From: Limisalsivibrio acetivorans
GTDB taxonomy: Bacteria; Chrysiogenota; Deferribacteres; Deferribacterales; Geovibrionaceae
Reading direction: 5' to 3'
Length of the DNA stretch: 64,000 bases
NCBI RefSeq assembly: GCF_000421105.1
Contig: NZ_ATWF01000001.1
Span: 1,499,407-1,563,406 of the forward strand
Shown here: positions 26,803 to 36,008 of the stretch, piece by piece
How positions within the stretch are numbered: the stretch's first letter is position 1
Layout of the letters: every line of letters begins with the position of its first letter
Program-made: the position numbers and the translations under genes
The notes under the pieces: generated by a model
The model's input: only the letters and a program-made list of their open reading frames with translations
What the model was told of the DNA's origin: nothing
Databases searched by the model: none

Positions 26803-27356
26803 GACTTCTTCTCCCCGTTTTCTTCGTCCTCTTTTTCCTGATAAGGATCTAGCTGTATCTCACGAACTTCGGTTTTCTTGTTGCCGAAGATATCCTCGGT
26901 TACGTCCCTGAGCCTTATAAAATCAGAGCCGATGAACAGTATCCTGCTCCTGTTTAAGCCCATCTCATCCCCGGCACGAAGATAGTAGGTGTCTTTGCCG
27001 AGGGAGGCCACTGCGATATTACCCACCTCGCCGGTGAGAATACCCCTGATCTTGATCTCATCAACACTTGCCAGCAGAAGCGGGTTGCTGGTTTCCTCTT
27101 CAAGCTCCCTGCTCTGCTTATATTCCTCCACGACGCTGTAGAAGGGATCCTTCTCAAACTCGTAGTCGGGCTGGACATAGTTTATGCTGAACAGCTGAAT
27201 AAGCTCCTTTTCCTGATCCAGGAGCTTCTGCTTATTCACCTCAATAGGCTTGGCTGGCTTTTCCTTTGCCCTTTGGCGCATGATCTCATCCCGATCGATA
27301 TCAACACAGGAAACCACAACCATCAGGGCCGCAAGAACTGAGATTATCCTCATCAT
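26799..27356 (-). CDS. pilP: type IV pilus assembly lipoprotein PilP
   Basis: 185 residues with a lipoprotein signal ending in VVVSC (Cys17), then an extended linker and the PilP beta-sandwich (DEIKIRGILTGEVGNIAVASL; YYLRAGDEMG). PilP links the inner-membrane PilN/PilO pair to the PilQ secretin in the periplasm. The tail is strongly acidic (EKEDEENGEKKS). It overlaps both neighbours by 4 nt. Confidence 0.92.
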   Translation of the reverse strand: MMRIISVLAALMVVVSCVDIDRDEIMRQRAKEKPAKPIEVNKQKLLDQEKELIQLFSINYVQPDYEFEKDPFYSVVEEYKQSRELEEETSNPLLLASVDEIKIRGILTGEVGNIAVASLGKDTYYLRAGDEMGLNRSRILFIGSDFIRLRDVTEDIFGNKKTEVREIQLDPYQEKEDEENGEKKS

Positions 27357-27922
27357 TGTGCACCCCCTGAGTCGAAACGGTATGAATTAAGCGTCGCATT
27401 AACACTCAGACCTCGGTCTCCGTCTTTGGTCTTGGTATTAATAAGGCTGAAGCTCTGAACGTTTACGATCTTGTCCAGATAGTTCAGATCATACAGATAA
27501 CGTACGAGGTTCTGATAGTCCGTAACCATATTCATGCTGAAATTGACGCTTGAATGGAAGTTATCCACCCTCTTCTCACCCGCCGGCTGGAACATATTAA
27601 CCTTGACCTTGTCCTTTTCGGCAAGTCCGACAACTTCGTCATAAAGAAGGTAGTAGCTCTTCTCGTTGGGGAGAACCTGCAGAACCGTATTGAACTGTCT
27701 TTGCAGTATCTCCAGCTGTTCTTTAAAGTCATCGTAGCTCAATTCGTAGGGGCGGAGCTTGTTTATCTGGACGATGAGCCCGTCGTACTCCTCCTCAAGG
27801 GAGGTGAGTCTCTCTTCCTGGGGGATATATTTAAAGTAGTAGTATCCGCCCGCAATGGCGAGGAGGAGAATTATCTCAATGATGAGTCTGAATCTGAATG
27901 GGATATTCTGCAGTTTCTTCAT
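27353..27922 (-). CDS. pilO: type IV pilus assembly protein PilO
   Basis: 189 residues: one N-terminal membrane helix (about 12-28), coiled coil (EERLTSLEEEYDGLIVQINK) and a ferredoxin-like periplasmic domain (VNMFQPAGEKRVDNFHSS; MVTDYQNLVRYLYDL). It pairs with PilN in the inner-membrane alignment complex. Start and stop codons overlap the neighbouring pil genes. Confidence 0.92.
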   Translation of the reverse strand: MKKLQNIPFRFRLIIEIILLLAIAGGYYYFKYIPQEERLTSLEEEYDGLIVQINKLRPYELSYDDFKEQLEILQRQFNTVLQVLPNEKSYYLLYDEVVGLAEKDKVKVNMFQPAGEKRVDNFHSSVNFSMNMVTDYQNLVRYLYDLNYLDKIVNVQSFSLINTKTKDGDRGLSVNATLNSYRFDSGGAQ

Positions 27923-28464
27923 TAATCCAACCTCACGCCTGCGGCAATCACAAAGTTGTTCACCTCAACGTTGTCCTTGGTGTCCTTATCCGCCTTGTTC
28001 AGGTCGATATTGGTGAACATGCCTGTCTCGTAGAGATTCATCACGAAGTTATTAACAGAGGCAACCCTCAACGAGCTGCAGTTCAAGGTAACGCTGGCAC
28101 CGGAGTAATTGAGCTTGGAGAGCCACACATCCTCCGGGAGTGAATGCTCTATATTAGTAAGTATCTTATAATAGCCTTTCTGACCTTCCTTAAGGGAACG
28201 GACTATGTCGATCTTCTTCTGAAGCTCGGCCATCTGCTTCTGGAACTTATCAACATCCCGCTTAACACGCTGAAGCTGCTTGAGCTCCCTCTGCTTCTTG
28301 TTAACCTGCTCCTCAAGGAAGGCTGTTTTCGCCTTCATAGTCATATCAACAACGACCACAGCCGCAATAACAGCACAAACGGCAAGCACAAAGGCGAACA
28401 GCTCAATATGTATCGCCTTAAGCTTCTTCTTCTTTTTTCTGCCGAGCAGGTTAACCTTTATCAT
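27922..28464 (-). CDS. pilN: type IV pilus assembly protein PilN
   Basis: 180 residues. The cytoplasmic N-terminal IKVNLLGRKKKKK matches the PilM-binding INLLP-type motif. Then come a membrane helix (about 22-45), a coiled coil (ELKQLQRVKRDVDKFQKQM) and a periplasmic domain (LPEDVWLSKLNYSGASVTLN). It connects PilM to PilO/PilP. It overlaps pilM by 4 nt. Confidence 0.93.
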   Translation of the reverse strand: MIKVNLLGRKKKKKLKAIHIELFAFVLAVCAVIAAVVVVDMTMKAKTAFLEEQVNKKQRELKQLQRVKRDVDKFQKQMAELQKKIDIVRSLKEGQKGYYKILTNIEHSLPEDVWLSKLNYSGASVTLNCSSLRVASVNNFVMNLYETGMFTNIDLNKADKDTKDNVEVNNFVIAAGVRLD

Positions 28465-29501
28465 TTGTCCTTCACACTCCTGAGCGCAAGTCCGGCGGCA
28501 ACGTTAAAGGAATACAGGTTTTCCTCAAGCATACCCCTGTCCACAGAGCCTGAAATGTCCATTCTGGCAAAGGGATCAAAGAAGCTCGCATCCGCTTCAA
28601 TTACCTCTTCCACTCTTTCTCTCAAGCCGTCCAGCGAGCTGACGCCTCCGCAGAGGAAACAGCGGGAGGGCTTGGTCTGGCTGTTAGATTCGTACATTTC
28701 GATTGTATTTTTAATCTCAAGAGCTATCTGGTTGTTGAAGCTTTCCACAATCTCCTTAAGCTCGGGTCTACCCTGAACAGCTTCGTTGTCATGCTTAAGC
28801 TGTTCCGCCTCTTCATAGGGAACTGTGAGCCCCTGGCTGATCATCTCGGTAAGGTTTCTTCCGCCCTTGAGGATCTCACGGGAGAACTCGTAGTTGCCGT
28901 CTCTTACAAAGATTAGGAGTGTATTTGAATGTCCAATATTAACGATCATCGAGGCTTCTTCATCCACCTCGTAGTTGGCAATAAAGCAGTTCATAAGCGC
29001 AAAAACCTCAAGGTCCACCACAAGGGGCTTGAGCTTTGCCGCTTCAAGAACGGATTTGAAATCTACAATGAGGTCCTTTCGTGCAACCGCCAGAACAAGG
29101 TCTGTCTCCCCCTCTTCATCGTTGATATGAACAACCTCGTAGTCGATGCTTACATCTTCGATATCCATCTGGATATACTGCTCAGCCTCCCACATAAAGG
29201 TTTCGCTGAGCTCATCGGGATCGCTTATGGGCACTGTGAGGCGCTTTGCGATAACACTGTTCCCCTTCAGGGCGGTGGCAACGTCTTTGGTGGAAAACTT
29301 ACCCTGCTTAAAAGCAGCGGTGACAGCTTCGGTTACCTCGCCGTAATCCATAATAGTGCCTTCCACGATAACATCGGGGGTAAGCGGCACTTCCACGGCA
29401 CTTTTCACCGTATAGCCCTTCCTCTTCGGCTTCAGCTCCACAAGCTTCACAGAACTGCTTCCGATGTCGATTCCAATTAGCTGCTGCTTTGAGCTAAACA
29501 T
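28461..29501 (-). CDS. pilM: type IV pilus assembly ATPase-fold protein PilM
   Basis: 346 residues of actin/FtsA fold. The phosphate-1 motif LIGIDIGSSSVKLVELK, the phosphate-2 region MIVNIGHSNTLLIFVRDG and CFLCGGVSSLDGLRERV are present. PilM is cytoplasmic and binds the N-terminus of PilN. It follows hisI with no gap, making hisI-pilM-N-O-P-Q-lpxB contiguous. Confidence 0.95.
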   Translation of the reverse strand: MFSSKQQLIGIDIGSSSVKLVELKPKRKGYTVKSAVEVPLTPDVIVEGTIMDYGEVTEAVTAAFKQGKFSTKDVATALKGNSVIAKRLTVPISDPDELSETFMWEAEQYIQMDIEDVSIDYEVVHINDEEGETDLVLAVARKDLIVDFKSVLEAAKLKPLVVDLEVFALMNCFIANYEVDEEASMIVNIGHSNTLLIFVRDGNYEFSREILKGGRNLTEMISQGLTVPYEEAEQLKHDNEAVQGRPELKEIVESFNNQIALEIKNTIEMYESNSQTKPSRCFLCGGVSSLDGLRERVEEVIEADASFFDPFARMDISGSVDRGMLEENLYSFNVAAGLALRSVKDK

Positions 29502-29831
29502 CTATTCTCCCTGATAGAGGTTAGTATAAAAGCAGGACCACTCGCCCGTGTGACAGGCAGCACCTTTCTGATTTACAACATAAAGGAGCGTATCACCATC
29601 GCAGTCAAGGGCAACACTCTTAACAAACTGAAGGTTTCCAGAGCTCTCACCCTTTTTCCAGAGGCTCTTTCTGCTTCTGGAGTAATAATGGGCAAAGCCT
29701 GTTTCCTTTGTAAGCCGGAGTGCCTCCTCATTCGCATAGGCGAGCATAAGCACATCCTTGGTGTCTGCATCCTGAACCACAACAGGAAGGAGTCCGTCCT
29801 GTTTTACCCAATCTATTTGCGGTACTTCCAT
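29502..29831 (-). CDS. hisI: phosphoribosyl-AMP cyclohydrolase
   Basis: 109 residues; opens the purine ring of phosphoribosyl-AMP in histidine synthesis. Metal ligands are visible in [13 protein letters not shown] and the [12 protein letters not shown] cysteines, with the substrate segment [18 protein letters not shown]. It is the single-domain form without HisE. It is separated from any other his gene and embedded between a cytochrome gene and pilM, which is unusual. Confidence 0.94.
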   Translation of the reverse strand: MEVPQIDWVKQDGLLPVVVQDADTKDVLMLAYANEEALRLTKETGFAHYYSRSRKSLWKKGESSGNLQFVKSVALDCDGDTLLYVVNQKGAACHTGEWSCFYTNLYQGE

Positions 29832-29863
29832 AGCCTTACGTCTCTTTTCGTCTGATTTTTTTT

Positions 29864-30163
29864 TTACTTAACTGAGAAATTCTCGTAGAGAACCTTTTTA
29901 ACACGTTTCTCTTCGGATTCAGTCAACTTAAGCCCACGCATTTTCATGCCGTAGACCAGCCTATCCCATTCGGATTTGGGTCTTTTTTTTGCATATACAA
30001 CATCGGGGGCATGACACGTCCCGCACTTGTTATCAATTATATCAAATTTTTTTTCAGATTGCCCGCTGCACCCGTATAAAACACTAACAAATACGAGGAA
30101 GCAGCTCGCCAGCAGGCATGTCCACAACACGCCGACCACCGATTGACGTTTCAATAATAACAC
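29864..30163 (-). CDS. small monoheme c-type cytochrome lipoprotein
   Basis: 99 residues from GTG 30163, chosen because it includes the basic n-region (LKRQ) of a long signal peptide ending in a lipobox (VLYGC, Cys32). A single heme-binding motif CGTCH follows ([29 protein letters not shown]). After this comes a WDRLVYGM-type helix, but no obvious distal Met-Pro-Pro ligand, so the second axial ligand is uncertain (Met in KMRG is possible). It overlaps the end of hypE by 80 nt. Likely periplasmic electron carrier anchored to a membrane. Confidence 0.8.
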   Translation of the reverse strand: MLLLKRQSVVGVLWTCLLASCFLVFVSVLYGCSGQSEKKFDIIDNKCGTCHAPDVVYAKKRPKSEWDRLVYGMKMRGLKLTESEEKRVKKVLYENFSVK

Positions 30164-31070
30164 GTTTATCCCCTGTTATCGTGCCGACGAGGGCACTTTT
30201 TTCACCCTCCGGCGTTTCTTTCAGAGTGTTAAGCAGTTTCGTGGAGTCATCAGATGATACAATTATAACAGCTAATCCTTCGTTCGCAACACTCAGAGGG
30301 TCGAAGCCAAGCATATCACATAAATTTGCAACATCCTCTGACAATGGAATATCATCCTCCCTAAGCAGTATGCCCATTCCGGACTGTTCTGCAATCTCGT
30401 TCAGAACCGCCGCCCCACCCCCTCGGGTAGCATCACGAACGAACTTGACATCGTAATCCCAGATCCTCTCAAGCATTCCGTTAAGCGGAGCGCAATCCGA
30501 TTCTATGTTACCGGAGAAACCAAGCTCACCCCTCTCTATAAGAACCGATACCCCATGTCTTGCAATATCCGAGGTGAAGATAACAGCATCACCCTCACAC
30601 ACCCGCTCAAATGAGGCAGTGTCCATTATGACCTCGCCTATGCCCGCAGTGTTTATAAGCAGGCCGTCAGCACCGTTTCTGTCCACAACCTTTGTATCAC
30701 CGCAGGCTATAAGCACGCCCGCCCTTTCAGATGTCTCCTTTATTGAATCCAGAACCCTTTCGAGCTGCTCAAAAGGATAGCCCTCGGGGATAATAAGCCC
30801 GAGCGAAAGGAAACGGGGCCTGGCACCGCTAACAGCCAGATCGTTCACAGTTCCGCAGACGGCAAGCTTTCCGATATCTCCGCCGGGGAAGAATTCCGGA
30901 CGTACAACATAGCTGTCGGTGGTGAAGGCGACCTTCCCCTTTATGTCAAGGTGGGCCGCATCTGGTAGACCCTTGTTATATTCATTCCCAAAGCGGGTCT
31001 GGATCATCTCCTTCACGAAGGAAGCACTGGCCGAACCGCCGCTTCCAAGGGAGAGGGTAACTCTATCCAA
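30084..31070 (-). CDS. hypE: [NiFe]-hydrogenase maturation protein HypE
   Basis: 328 residues, complete. The N-terminal SLGSGGSASASFVKEMIQ and ATP-binding AIR-synthase fold (FTTDSYVVRPEFFPGGDIGKLA; GDTKVVDRN) are typical. The chain ends in the invariant PRIC, whose C-terminal Cys carries the thiocarboxamide that is dehydrated to cyanide for the hydrogenase Fe site. The TTG start at 31070 follows AAAGGAGG by eight bases. No other hyp or hydrogenase genes are in the window. Its presence implies a [NiFe] hydrogenase elsewhere. Confidence 0.95.
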   Translation of the reverse strand: MDRVTLSLGSGGSASASFVKEMIQTRFGNEYNKGLPDAAHLDIKGKVAFTTDSYVVRPEFFPGGDIGKLAVCGTVNDLAVSGARPRFLSLGLIIPEGYPFEQLERVLDSIKETSERAGVLIACGDTKVVDRNGADGLLINTAGIGEVIMDTASFERVCEGDAVIFTSDIARHGVSVLIERGELGFSGNIESDCAPLNGMLERIWDYDVKFVRDATRGGGAAVLNEIAEQSGMGILLREDDIPLSEDVANLCDMLGFDPLSVANEGLAVIIVSSDDSTKLLNTLKETPEGEKSALVGTITGDKRVIIETSIGGRRVVDMPAGELLPRIC

Positions 31071-31100
31071 CTCTCCATCCTCCTTTCTTTAACTGCCCAG

Positions 31101-31129
31101 ACTATAAACCATTTTCATCAAACATTCAA
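31101..31129 (-). promoter_or_regulatory. promoter of the hypE-cytochrome-hisI-pil-lpxB run
   Basis: Minus-strand TTGAAT, 17-base spacer, TATAGT, ending 31 bases before the hypE start. All following genes to lpxB are spaced by 32 bases or less, so this could drive the whole set. Confidence 0.55.
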
Positions 31130-31206
31130 AGACTGTGTTAGCAATAAAATCCCTTTTTTGCTTTATTAAACCATAAGAAAATTGTATGATTATCAGATAA
31201 TAATTA

Positions 31207-31234
31207 TTGCATATTTAAAAATGACAGTTATCTT
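31207..31234 (+). promoter_or_regulatory. promoter of the PAS kinase gene
   Basis: TTGCAT, 16-base spacer, TATCTT. Transcription would start near 31241, thirty bases before the ATG at 31271. Confidence 0.35.
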
Positions 31235-31270
31235 TGACATATAAGCACCACATTATGCAGCAGGTTTGAT

Positions 31271-32368
31271 ATGAACAATGATTTATCCGGCGAAGAAACG
31301 CTAATCCAAGAGCTATCGTACTGCGGTCCTCTTCTGAAAACACTTCTGGACAACACAAACGATGGCATTGCCCTCCTCAACAAAAACCGTGAAATGGTTA
31401 TATCTAATGCAAAACTGAGAGAAATTGCTGGGAATAAAGATGTATCAGAGATCAAAGGCCTTCTGCCGGGTGAGATCTTCCAGTGTGTTGCCCTTGAGGA
31501 CGAATCCCATGTTTGCGGAAGAACCGAGTTCTGCACACAATGCGGAGCAAACAGAGCCATAAGGAACAGTCTTACTGGAAATGAAGACGAGCAGGCGTGC
31601 AGCATCCTTAAGAAAAACGGCGATGCGCTGGAGCTGATGGTCAAAACAGCCCCTATAAAACTGAACGGACAATACTATATTCTTGCCGTTATCCGTGACG
31701 AAAGCAGAGAGAGCAGACGAAGGATGCTTGAGAGACTTTTCTTTCATGATATCAACAACATCCTTTCCGGATTCCAGACAATTGTAGACATGCTCGGCGA
31801 TGACTGCACTGCGGAGGAAGCCTCCGAACTTCTTCAGCTGCTAGGCAGAACATCGAACTCGTTTATCGATGAGATCAACTCCCAAAAACTGCTCTCAGAT
31901 GCAGAGAATGGCGAGCTGACTACCCATAAAGAGGAATTTTCATCACTATCAACGCTTAATAACGCTGCCACCTTCTATGAGAAACTTGGCGTTGCCAAGG
32001 ACAGAAACATACGAGTCTCCATCGACGGCGATGATTTCAAGATCGTTTCCGACAGAACCCTCGTTAACCGTGTTCTCGGCAATATGATCAAAAACGCACT
32101 AGAGGCTACCCATAAAGGTGGAACCGTAACCCTAAGCTCAAGCCAAAAGAACGGCAAAGGTATTTTCTCTGTCCACAATCCCGGATTCATGCGCAAAGAG
32201 GTACAGCTCCAGATCTTCAAACGCTCATTCTCAACAAAAGGAATCGGCAGAGGGCTTGGCACATACAGCATTAAGCTTCTCACAGAAAGGTATCTTAAGG
32301 GCTCGGCCTCATTCAGCACAGACGAGCAATCAGGGACCGTATTCTCCATAGAACTCCCCTTATACTGA
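31271..32368 (+). CDS. soluble PAS-domain histidine kinase
   Basis: 365 residues without membrane segments. The N-terminal PAS domain (about 18-140) has a four-cysteine cluster (FQC ... HVCGRTEFCTQCGANRAI) that could bind a metal, an Fe-S cluster, or respond to redox. The H-box is LFFHDINNIL with His159. The ATPase domain has the N-box NRVLGNMIKNALEA and G2 box GRGLGTYSIKLL. The G1 box reads HNPG rather than DxGxG, as in a known kinase subfamily. It has no adjacent regulator and lies before the large tagged lipoprotein gene, 124 bases away. Confidence 0.85.
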   Translation: MNNDLSGEETLIQELSYCGPLLKTLLDNTNDGIALLNKNREMVISNAKLREIAGNKDVSEIKGLLPGEIFQCVALEDESHVCGRTEFCTQCGANRAIRNSLTGNEDEQACSILKKNGDALELMVKTAPIKLNGQYYILAVIRDESRESRRRMLERLFFHDINNILSGFQTIVDMLGDDCTAEEASELLQLLGRTSNSFIDEINSQKLLSDAENGELTTHKEEFSSLSTLNNAATFYEKLGVAKDRNIRVSIDGDDFKIVSDRTLVNRVLGNMIKNALEATHKGGTVTLSSSQKNGKGIFSVHNPGFMRKEVQLQIFKRSFSTKGIGRGLGTYSIKLLTERYLKGSASFSTDEQSGTVFSIELPLY

Positions 32369-32492
32369 ATTGAGAGGCACAATCAGTTTTTTTTCTCGTC
32401 ATTTTTGTTATACTTTTTACGAATCTGCCGATTTTGAAAAAGGCTGTACCTATACCAAATATAAACGTTCTACACAAATAAGGGGTGTACCT

Positions 32493-35090
32493 ATGCGTAT
32501 CAAAGGGTTGTTACTCGCCGCAATGGCTTTCTTCGTCATATCATGCGGTTCCGGTTCCGAGGTTGAAAACAAACAGACAGAAACAGGTGGAAGCGCTGCT
32601 CTTAATGAGATTCAGTATATGTTCGAGGACGGGATATACAAGCCCCTCGGAACTCTTGAGGACGACGGTGACGGGATACCGCTTGCAACAGCTGAGCTGG
32701 ATCAACAGGAACCGGTTACTCTATACATTGAAAGCCATAAGCTCTGGTTTGTGGTATGGGAGGACTGGAGAAACGAAACAACCACCGGCTCGGATCTCTA
32801 CGGAAAGTTTGTAACTTCCAGCGGAACAACATGCGGAAATGAGTTCATCATATCAGGCTCACCCGGACTTCAGACAGCACCCGATATAGCGTACAGGCCC
32901 TCAAGTAGTTCTATTATCGTCTCGTGGCAGGATTCAAGGGGGGATGACGACAGCGGATACGTATATTACAAGACCATAGATATACCAGCCGGCTATCCCG
33001 ACACCTGCGATGAAAGCACGCTCACCCACGGGAATGAGAAAGAAGTAGGCTTCACACCCCTAACCCAAAATCTCCAGCTAGTTGCCACAGACGGACTAAT
33101 CCTGAGAGAAAAGCCCTCTATTTCGTACAACAAGAACAAAGACACCCTTGTGATGGTATGGATCGAGAAGAGAAACACTCCCCATTACCTCCAATATGAT
33201 GCCTTCGACAACGATACGGTTATCTACCCCTTCAACAGCGGAAGAAACAAGTATGTCGGCTACGTATCCGTTGATGCAACAGACCTGGATCTGGGCGGTG
33301 CAGGCGTTATTCCCGGTAGCAATATTATACACAGCTCAAACCCCCAGATAAACGATGGAACAACATCACTAAGGGTCTATTACAGGCTCATGGGCTGGGA
33401 CCCCGAACTCATTCATTTCGAAGAGTTTGTTGACCTTAACAACCCTGATATAGACTGCGACGACTCAACAGGTGAATGTACAGCGGTATTCGAAGCTAAG
33501 CGACTCGCCCACATACTCCAGTGCGACTTTAACAGCGGCCTTATATCCTGCTCATTCAGCGAGGACTCTGAGGTTAACCAGGATGTGAAAACACATATCT
33601 ACTCACTCACAATGAATGAGTTCCTCTCCTCTGCAAAGACAAGTGAGAGGATAGACCACACCTTCGAAGGTGGCGTTTATAATTACACCACCACAGAGGC
33701 ATACTACCCCAGCATCATGTTCGACAGTATCTCAAACCGCCACCTCGTGGCATGGGAAGATGCCAGAGATGACGACAATACCAAGATATACGGTCAGCTC
33801 CTTTACAGCACAGGAGGACTCTACAACCACAACATTCAGATCGGGGTAGACCCCGGTGACTCAACCCATAAACAGACCAACCCCGTTGTAACCTTCGACC
33901 CTGTAAACCAGCGCTACTTCGTTTCATGGCAGGATGCACGTACTGGTGAGAACTCCATAGAAAACATCGATGTTTACGGACAGTTCCTCGACTACGACGG
34001 CTCACTCAGGGGTGACAACTTCCCCATAGCAACTGCACAGTTCAACCAGTACAGCCCCTCCGTTGCGTTCAATACGTCCAACAGTCAGTACCTCTCAGTC
34101 TGGAAGGATGCAAGGAGCCTCGACAATAACACATGCGGAGCTGGCGAAGACGAACCCTGCGGTTCTGACATCTTCGGAATCCGCTTCACCCTAGGCCAGC
34201 CCCAGTTAAAGCTCATAAACCCCGATAATGGAAGTGACCTCAACCCTGCACTCCTTAACTTCGGAACAACCGCCACAGGCGAAACCGTAACTAAATCCTT
34301 CACCATCAAGAACAGCGGTGACGACATGCTCGAGATAAAGTGCTTCCAGGAGCTGGACTCACCCTTCGAGTATAAGAACATACCCGAACAGCTTGTTTCC
34401 TGCGACTCAGGCTCCCTCGAGATTGTCCCCTCATCCTCGCAGAGCTTTAACGTAGACTTCAAGCCTACGACAAACGGAACATTCAACTCACAATTCACCA
34501 TATACTCAAACGCCGGATACAAAGATATATACGTTTCCGGTTCTGCGCTTACCGCAGATATGAGCATAACCGAAGGTGACAATGCAACGGACGGTACCCT
34601 TAACTTCGATAACGTTACCGTGGGCCAGGGGAACACACTCACATTCACCATCAGAAACACCGGCTCTGTGGACTACACCATAGACTCCATAACAGGCGTT
34701 GCCTCACCCTTCACACTCAATCAGGCGGCATCACTCCCTATAACCCTTGCCGCAACCCAGAGCCAGCAGTTCAGCGTCACGTTCGTCCCCACTGCGGCTG
34801 TAAACTACACGAACAAGATCAATATCAACACCAGCCTGGTCGGAACATCAGGAACTCTCACACTCAAGGGAACAGGTATCGAGGAAGATACCACCGGAGA
34901 CGGCGGTGATAACGATACCGACACTGGCGGAGACGGTGACGGCGGTGATACCGGCGGAGATGGTGATACCGGAACAACAACGGATACCGAGCCACAGGGT
35001 GGATGCTCCGCAGGTAGCGGCAGCAACTGGCTTATCGCACTCCTCGCACTGGCAGGAATGCTCAAGCTCGCCAGAAGAAGGGAAGCCTAA
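32493..35090 (+). CDS. large cell-surface lipoprotein with W-x-D-x-R repeats, anchor-D domains and CSAG C-terminal tag
   Basis: 865 residues from ATG 32493 behind AAGGGGTG; an upstream in-frame ATG at 32370 lacks a ribosome site. The lipobox VISC gives lipid-modified Cys18. Residues ~60-600 hold at least six copies of a blade-like motif (WEDWRNE, WQDSRGD, WIEKRNT, WEDARDD, WQDARTG, WKDARSL), several followed by D-x-YG, suggesting a beta-propeller. Two HYDIN-like choice-of-anchor-D domains follow (LLNFGTTATGETVTKSFTIK; GTLNFDNVTVGQGNTLTFTI), then an acidic Gly/Asp/Thr linker, and the tag GGCSAG plus hydrophobic helix plus RRREA, with 28 residues from Cys838 to the end. Function unknown; probably displayed outside the cell. 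Confidence 0.88.
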   Translation: MRIKGLLLAAMAFFVISCGSGSEVENKQTETGGSAALNEIQYMFEDGIYKPLGTLEDDGDGIPLATAELDQQEPVTLYIESHKLWFVVWEDWRNETTTGSDLYGKFVTSSGTTCGNEFIISGSPGLQTAPDIAYRPSSSSIIVSWQDSRGDDDSGYVYYKTIDIPAGYPDTCDESTLTHGNEKEVGFTPLTQNLQLVATDGLILREKPSISYNKNKDTLVMVWIEKRNTPHYLQYDAFDNDTVIYPFNSGRNKYVGYVSVDATDLDLGGAGVIPGSNIIHSSNPQINDGTTSLRVYYRLMGWDPELIHFEEFVDLNNPDIDCDDSTGECTAVFEAKRLAHILQCDFNSGLISCSFSEDSEVNQDVKTHIYSLTMNEFLSSAKTSERIDHTFEGGVYNYTTTEAYYPSIMFDSISNRHLVAWEDARDDDNTKIYGQLLYSTGGLYNHNIQIGVDPGDSTHKQTNPVVTFDPVNQRYFVSWQDARTGENSIENIDVYGQFLDYDGSLRGDNFPIATAQFNQYSPSVAFNTSNSQYLSVWKDARSLDNNTCGAGEDEPCGSDIFGIRFTLGQPQLKLINPDNGSDLNPALLNFGTTATGETVTKSFTIKNSGDDMLEIKCFQELDSPFEYKNIPEQLVSCDSGSLEIVPSSSQSFNVDFKPTTNGTFNSQFTIYSNAGYKDIYVSGSALTADMSITEGDNATDGTLNFDNVTVGQGNTLTFTIRNTGSVDYTIDSITGVASPFTLNQAASLPITLAATQSQQFSVTFVPTAAVNYTNKININTSLVGTSGTLTLKGTGIEEDTTGDGGDNDTDTGGDGDGGDTGGDGDTGTTTDTEPQGGCSAGSGSNWLIALLALAGMLKLARRREA

Positions 35091-35123
35091 AAGTTAGACC
35101 ATAATTCGTTATATAGTGTTATC

Positions 35124-35155
35124 AGAGCCCCCTCAATTGAGGGGGCTCTTTCTTT
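35124..35155 (+). terminator. terminator after the large lipoprotein gene
   Basis: A perfect 26-base palindrome (arms AGAGCCCCCTC and complement around AATT) followed by TTCTTTATTT, 33 bases past the stop. Confidence 0.9.
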
Positions 35156-35192
35156 ATTTATCTACGTAATTTCCCAGATTAATTAAAAAAAC

Positions 35193-35542
35193 ATCGCAGG
35201 GAACTTTTTGGGAACAAAGTTCCCCGCACCCCTCAAAAACTCACCTTAATCTATCTGAATAATTTCCCATCCATGGAAATTATTCTGCCGTTCGAAGAAA
35301 GAGGCTTCCTTCTCACTTACGCAAGCGAGCTTTCATCCATGAAAGCTTATGCTAATCACTCAAATAAAGATAATCATCAATGTTGATACACAACAGGCTT
35401 CCAAGGATGGAAGCCCTGAAGTGAGGAATATGAAGCTATGCTTCATATTCTGTAACGGAAGTAAGCGGAGCGAAGGCTTTGCCAAGCGTAGCGGCAATGG
35501 AATTTCCATGGATGGAAAATTCCATAGATTAAATCAGACCAA
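35193..35542. repeat. hairpin-rich dispersed repeat, copy A
   Basis: 350 bases, about 85-90% identical by eye to copy B at 36009-36346. It begins with a 9-bp hairpin (GGGAACTTT/AAAGTTCCC, 35199-35224). An inner part, 35246-35532, is bounded by inverted ends TTAATCTAT...ATAGATTAA that extend inward through a shared CATCCATGGAAATT-like block. Inside lie a 10-bp stem (35258-35284), a 9-bp stem (around 35340), a 7-bp stem (35396-35415) and an 11-bp stem (35426-35450). Several loops contain CCATCCATGG or its complement. It resembles a MITE or complex REP element. The short ORFs in it are not convincing genes. Confidence 0.8.
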
Positions 35543-36008
35543 TTACGACGCAGATCGTTATAAGGCATGCTGTCACGTGCCCGATGCGAGCAAAACAACG
35601 TGCCCCGTGTGAACCTGTTTTGCCAGTAATCATAACTCACGACACTAAGATATTGTGACCACGTCCCTTTCTTTTCTTCCCCCGAATGTTTTTAAGCCGA
35701 GCAAGTGCTTACTTTTCCGCCAGGAATATTTCCCGCACGATAACCATTGCTGAATGTATGAATAATGGCTTCGGTTATCTGTGATAAGTTAATAACCTCC
35801 TCAGAATCAGGAAATATTCAGGAAAAGGGAGTACGAAGCGAGGGAACCGTTATCAGTTATCAGTATTTTATTTAAATGCTGATAACAATGACGGATTAAA
35901 AACCCTGAGGGAATAATTTTGCATACTTTTGCGCCAAAAGTATGGCGTGCTTTAGCACGAAACACATAAATTAGTGACTAATTTCTAATTTAAGTATGAA
36001 AGCAAAAG
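35543..36008. other. non-coding spacer between the repeats, dense in hairpins
   Basis: 466 bases without a plausible gene. It has several inverted repeats: CATACTTTTG/CAAAAGTATG around a 3-base loop near 35922-35944, CGTGCT/AGCACG near 35946-35961, GCAAAACA/TGTTTTGC near 35588-35625, and an interrupted ATAACCATT/AATGG..GGTTAT pair near 35740-35780. Base composition and hairpin density resemble the flanking repeats, so it may be further decayed mobile or repeat DNA. Confidence 0.5.
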
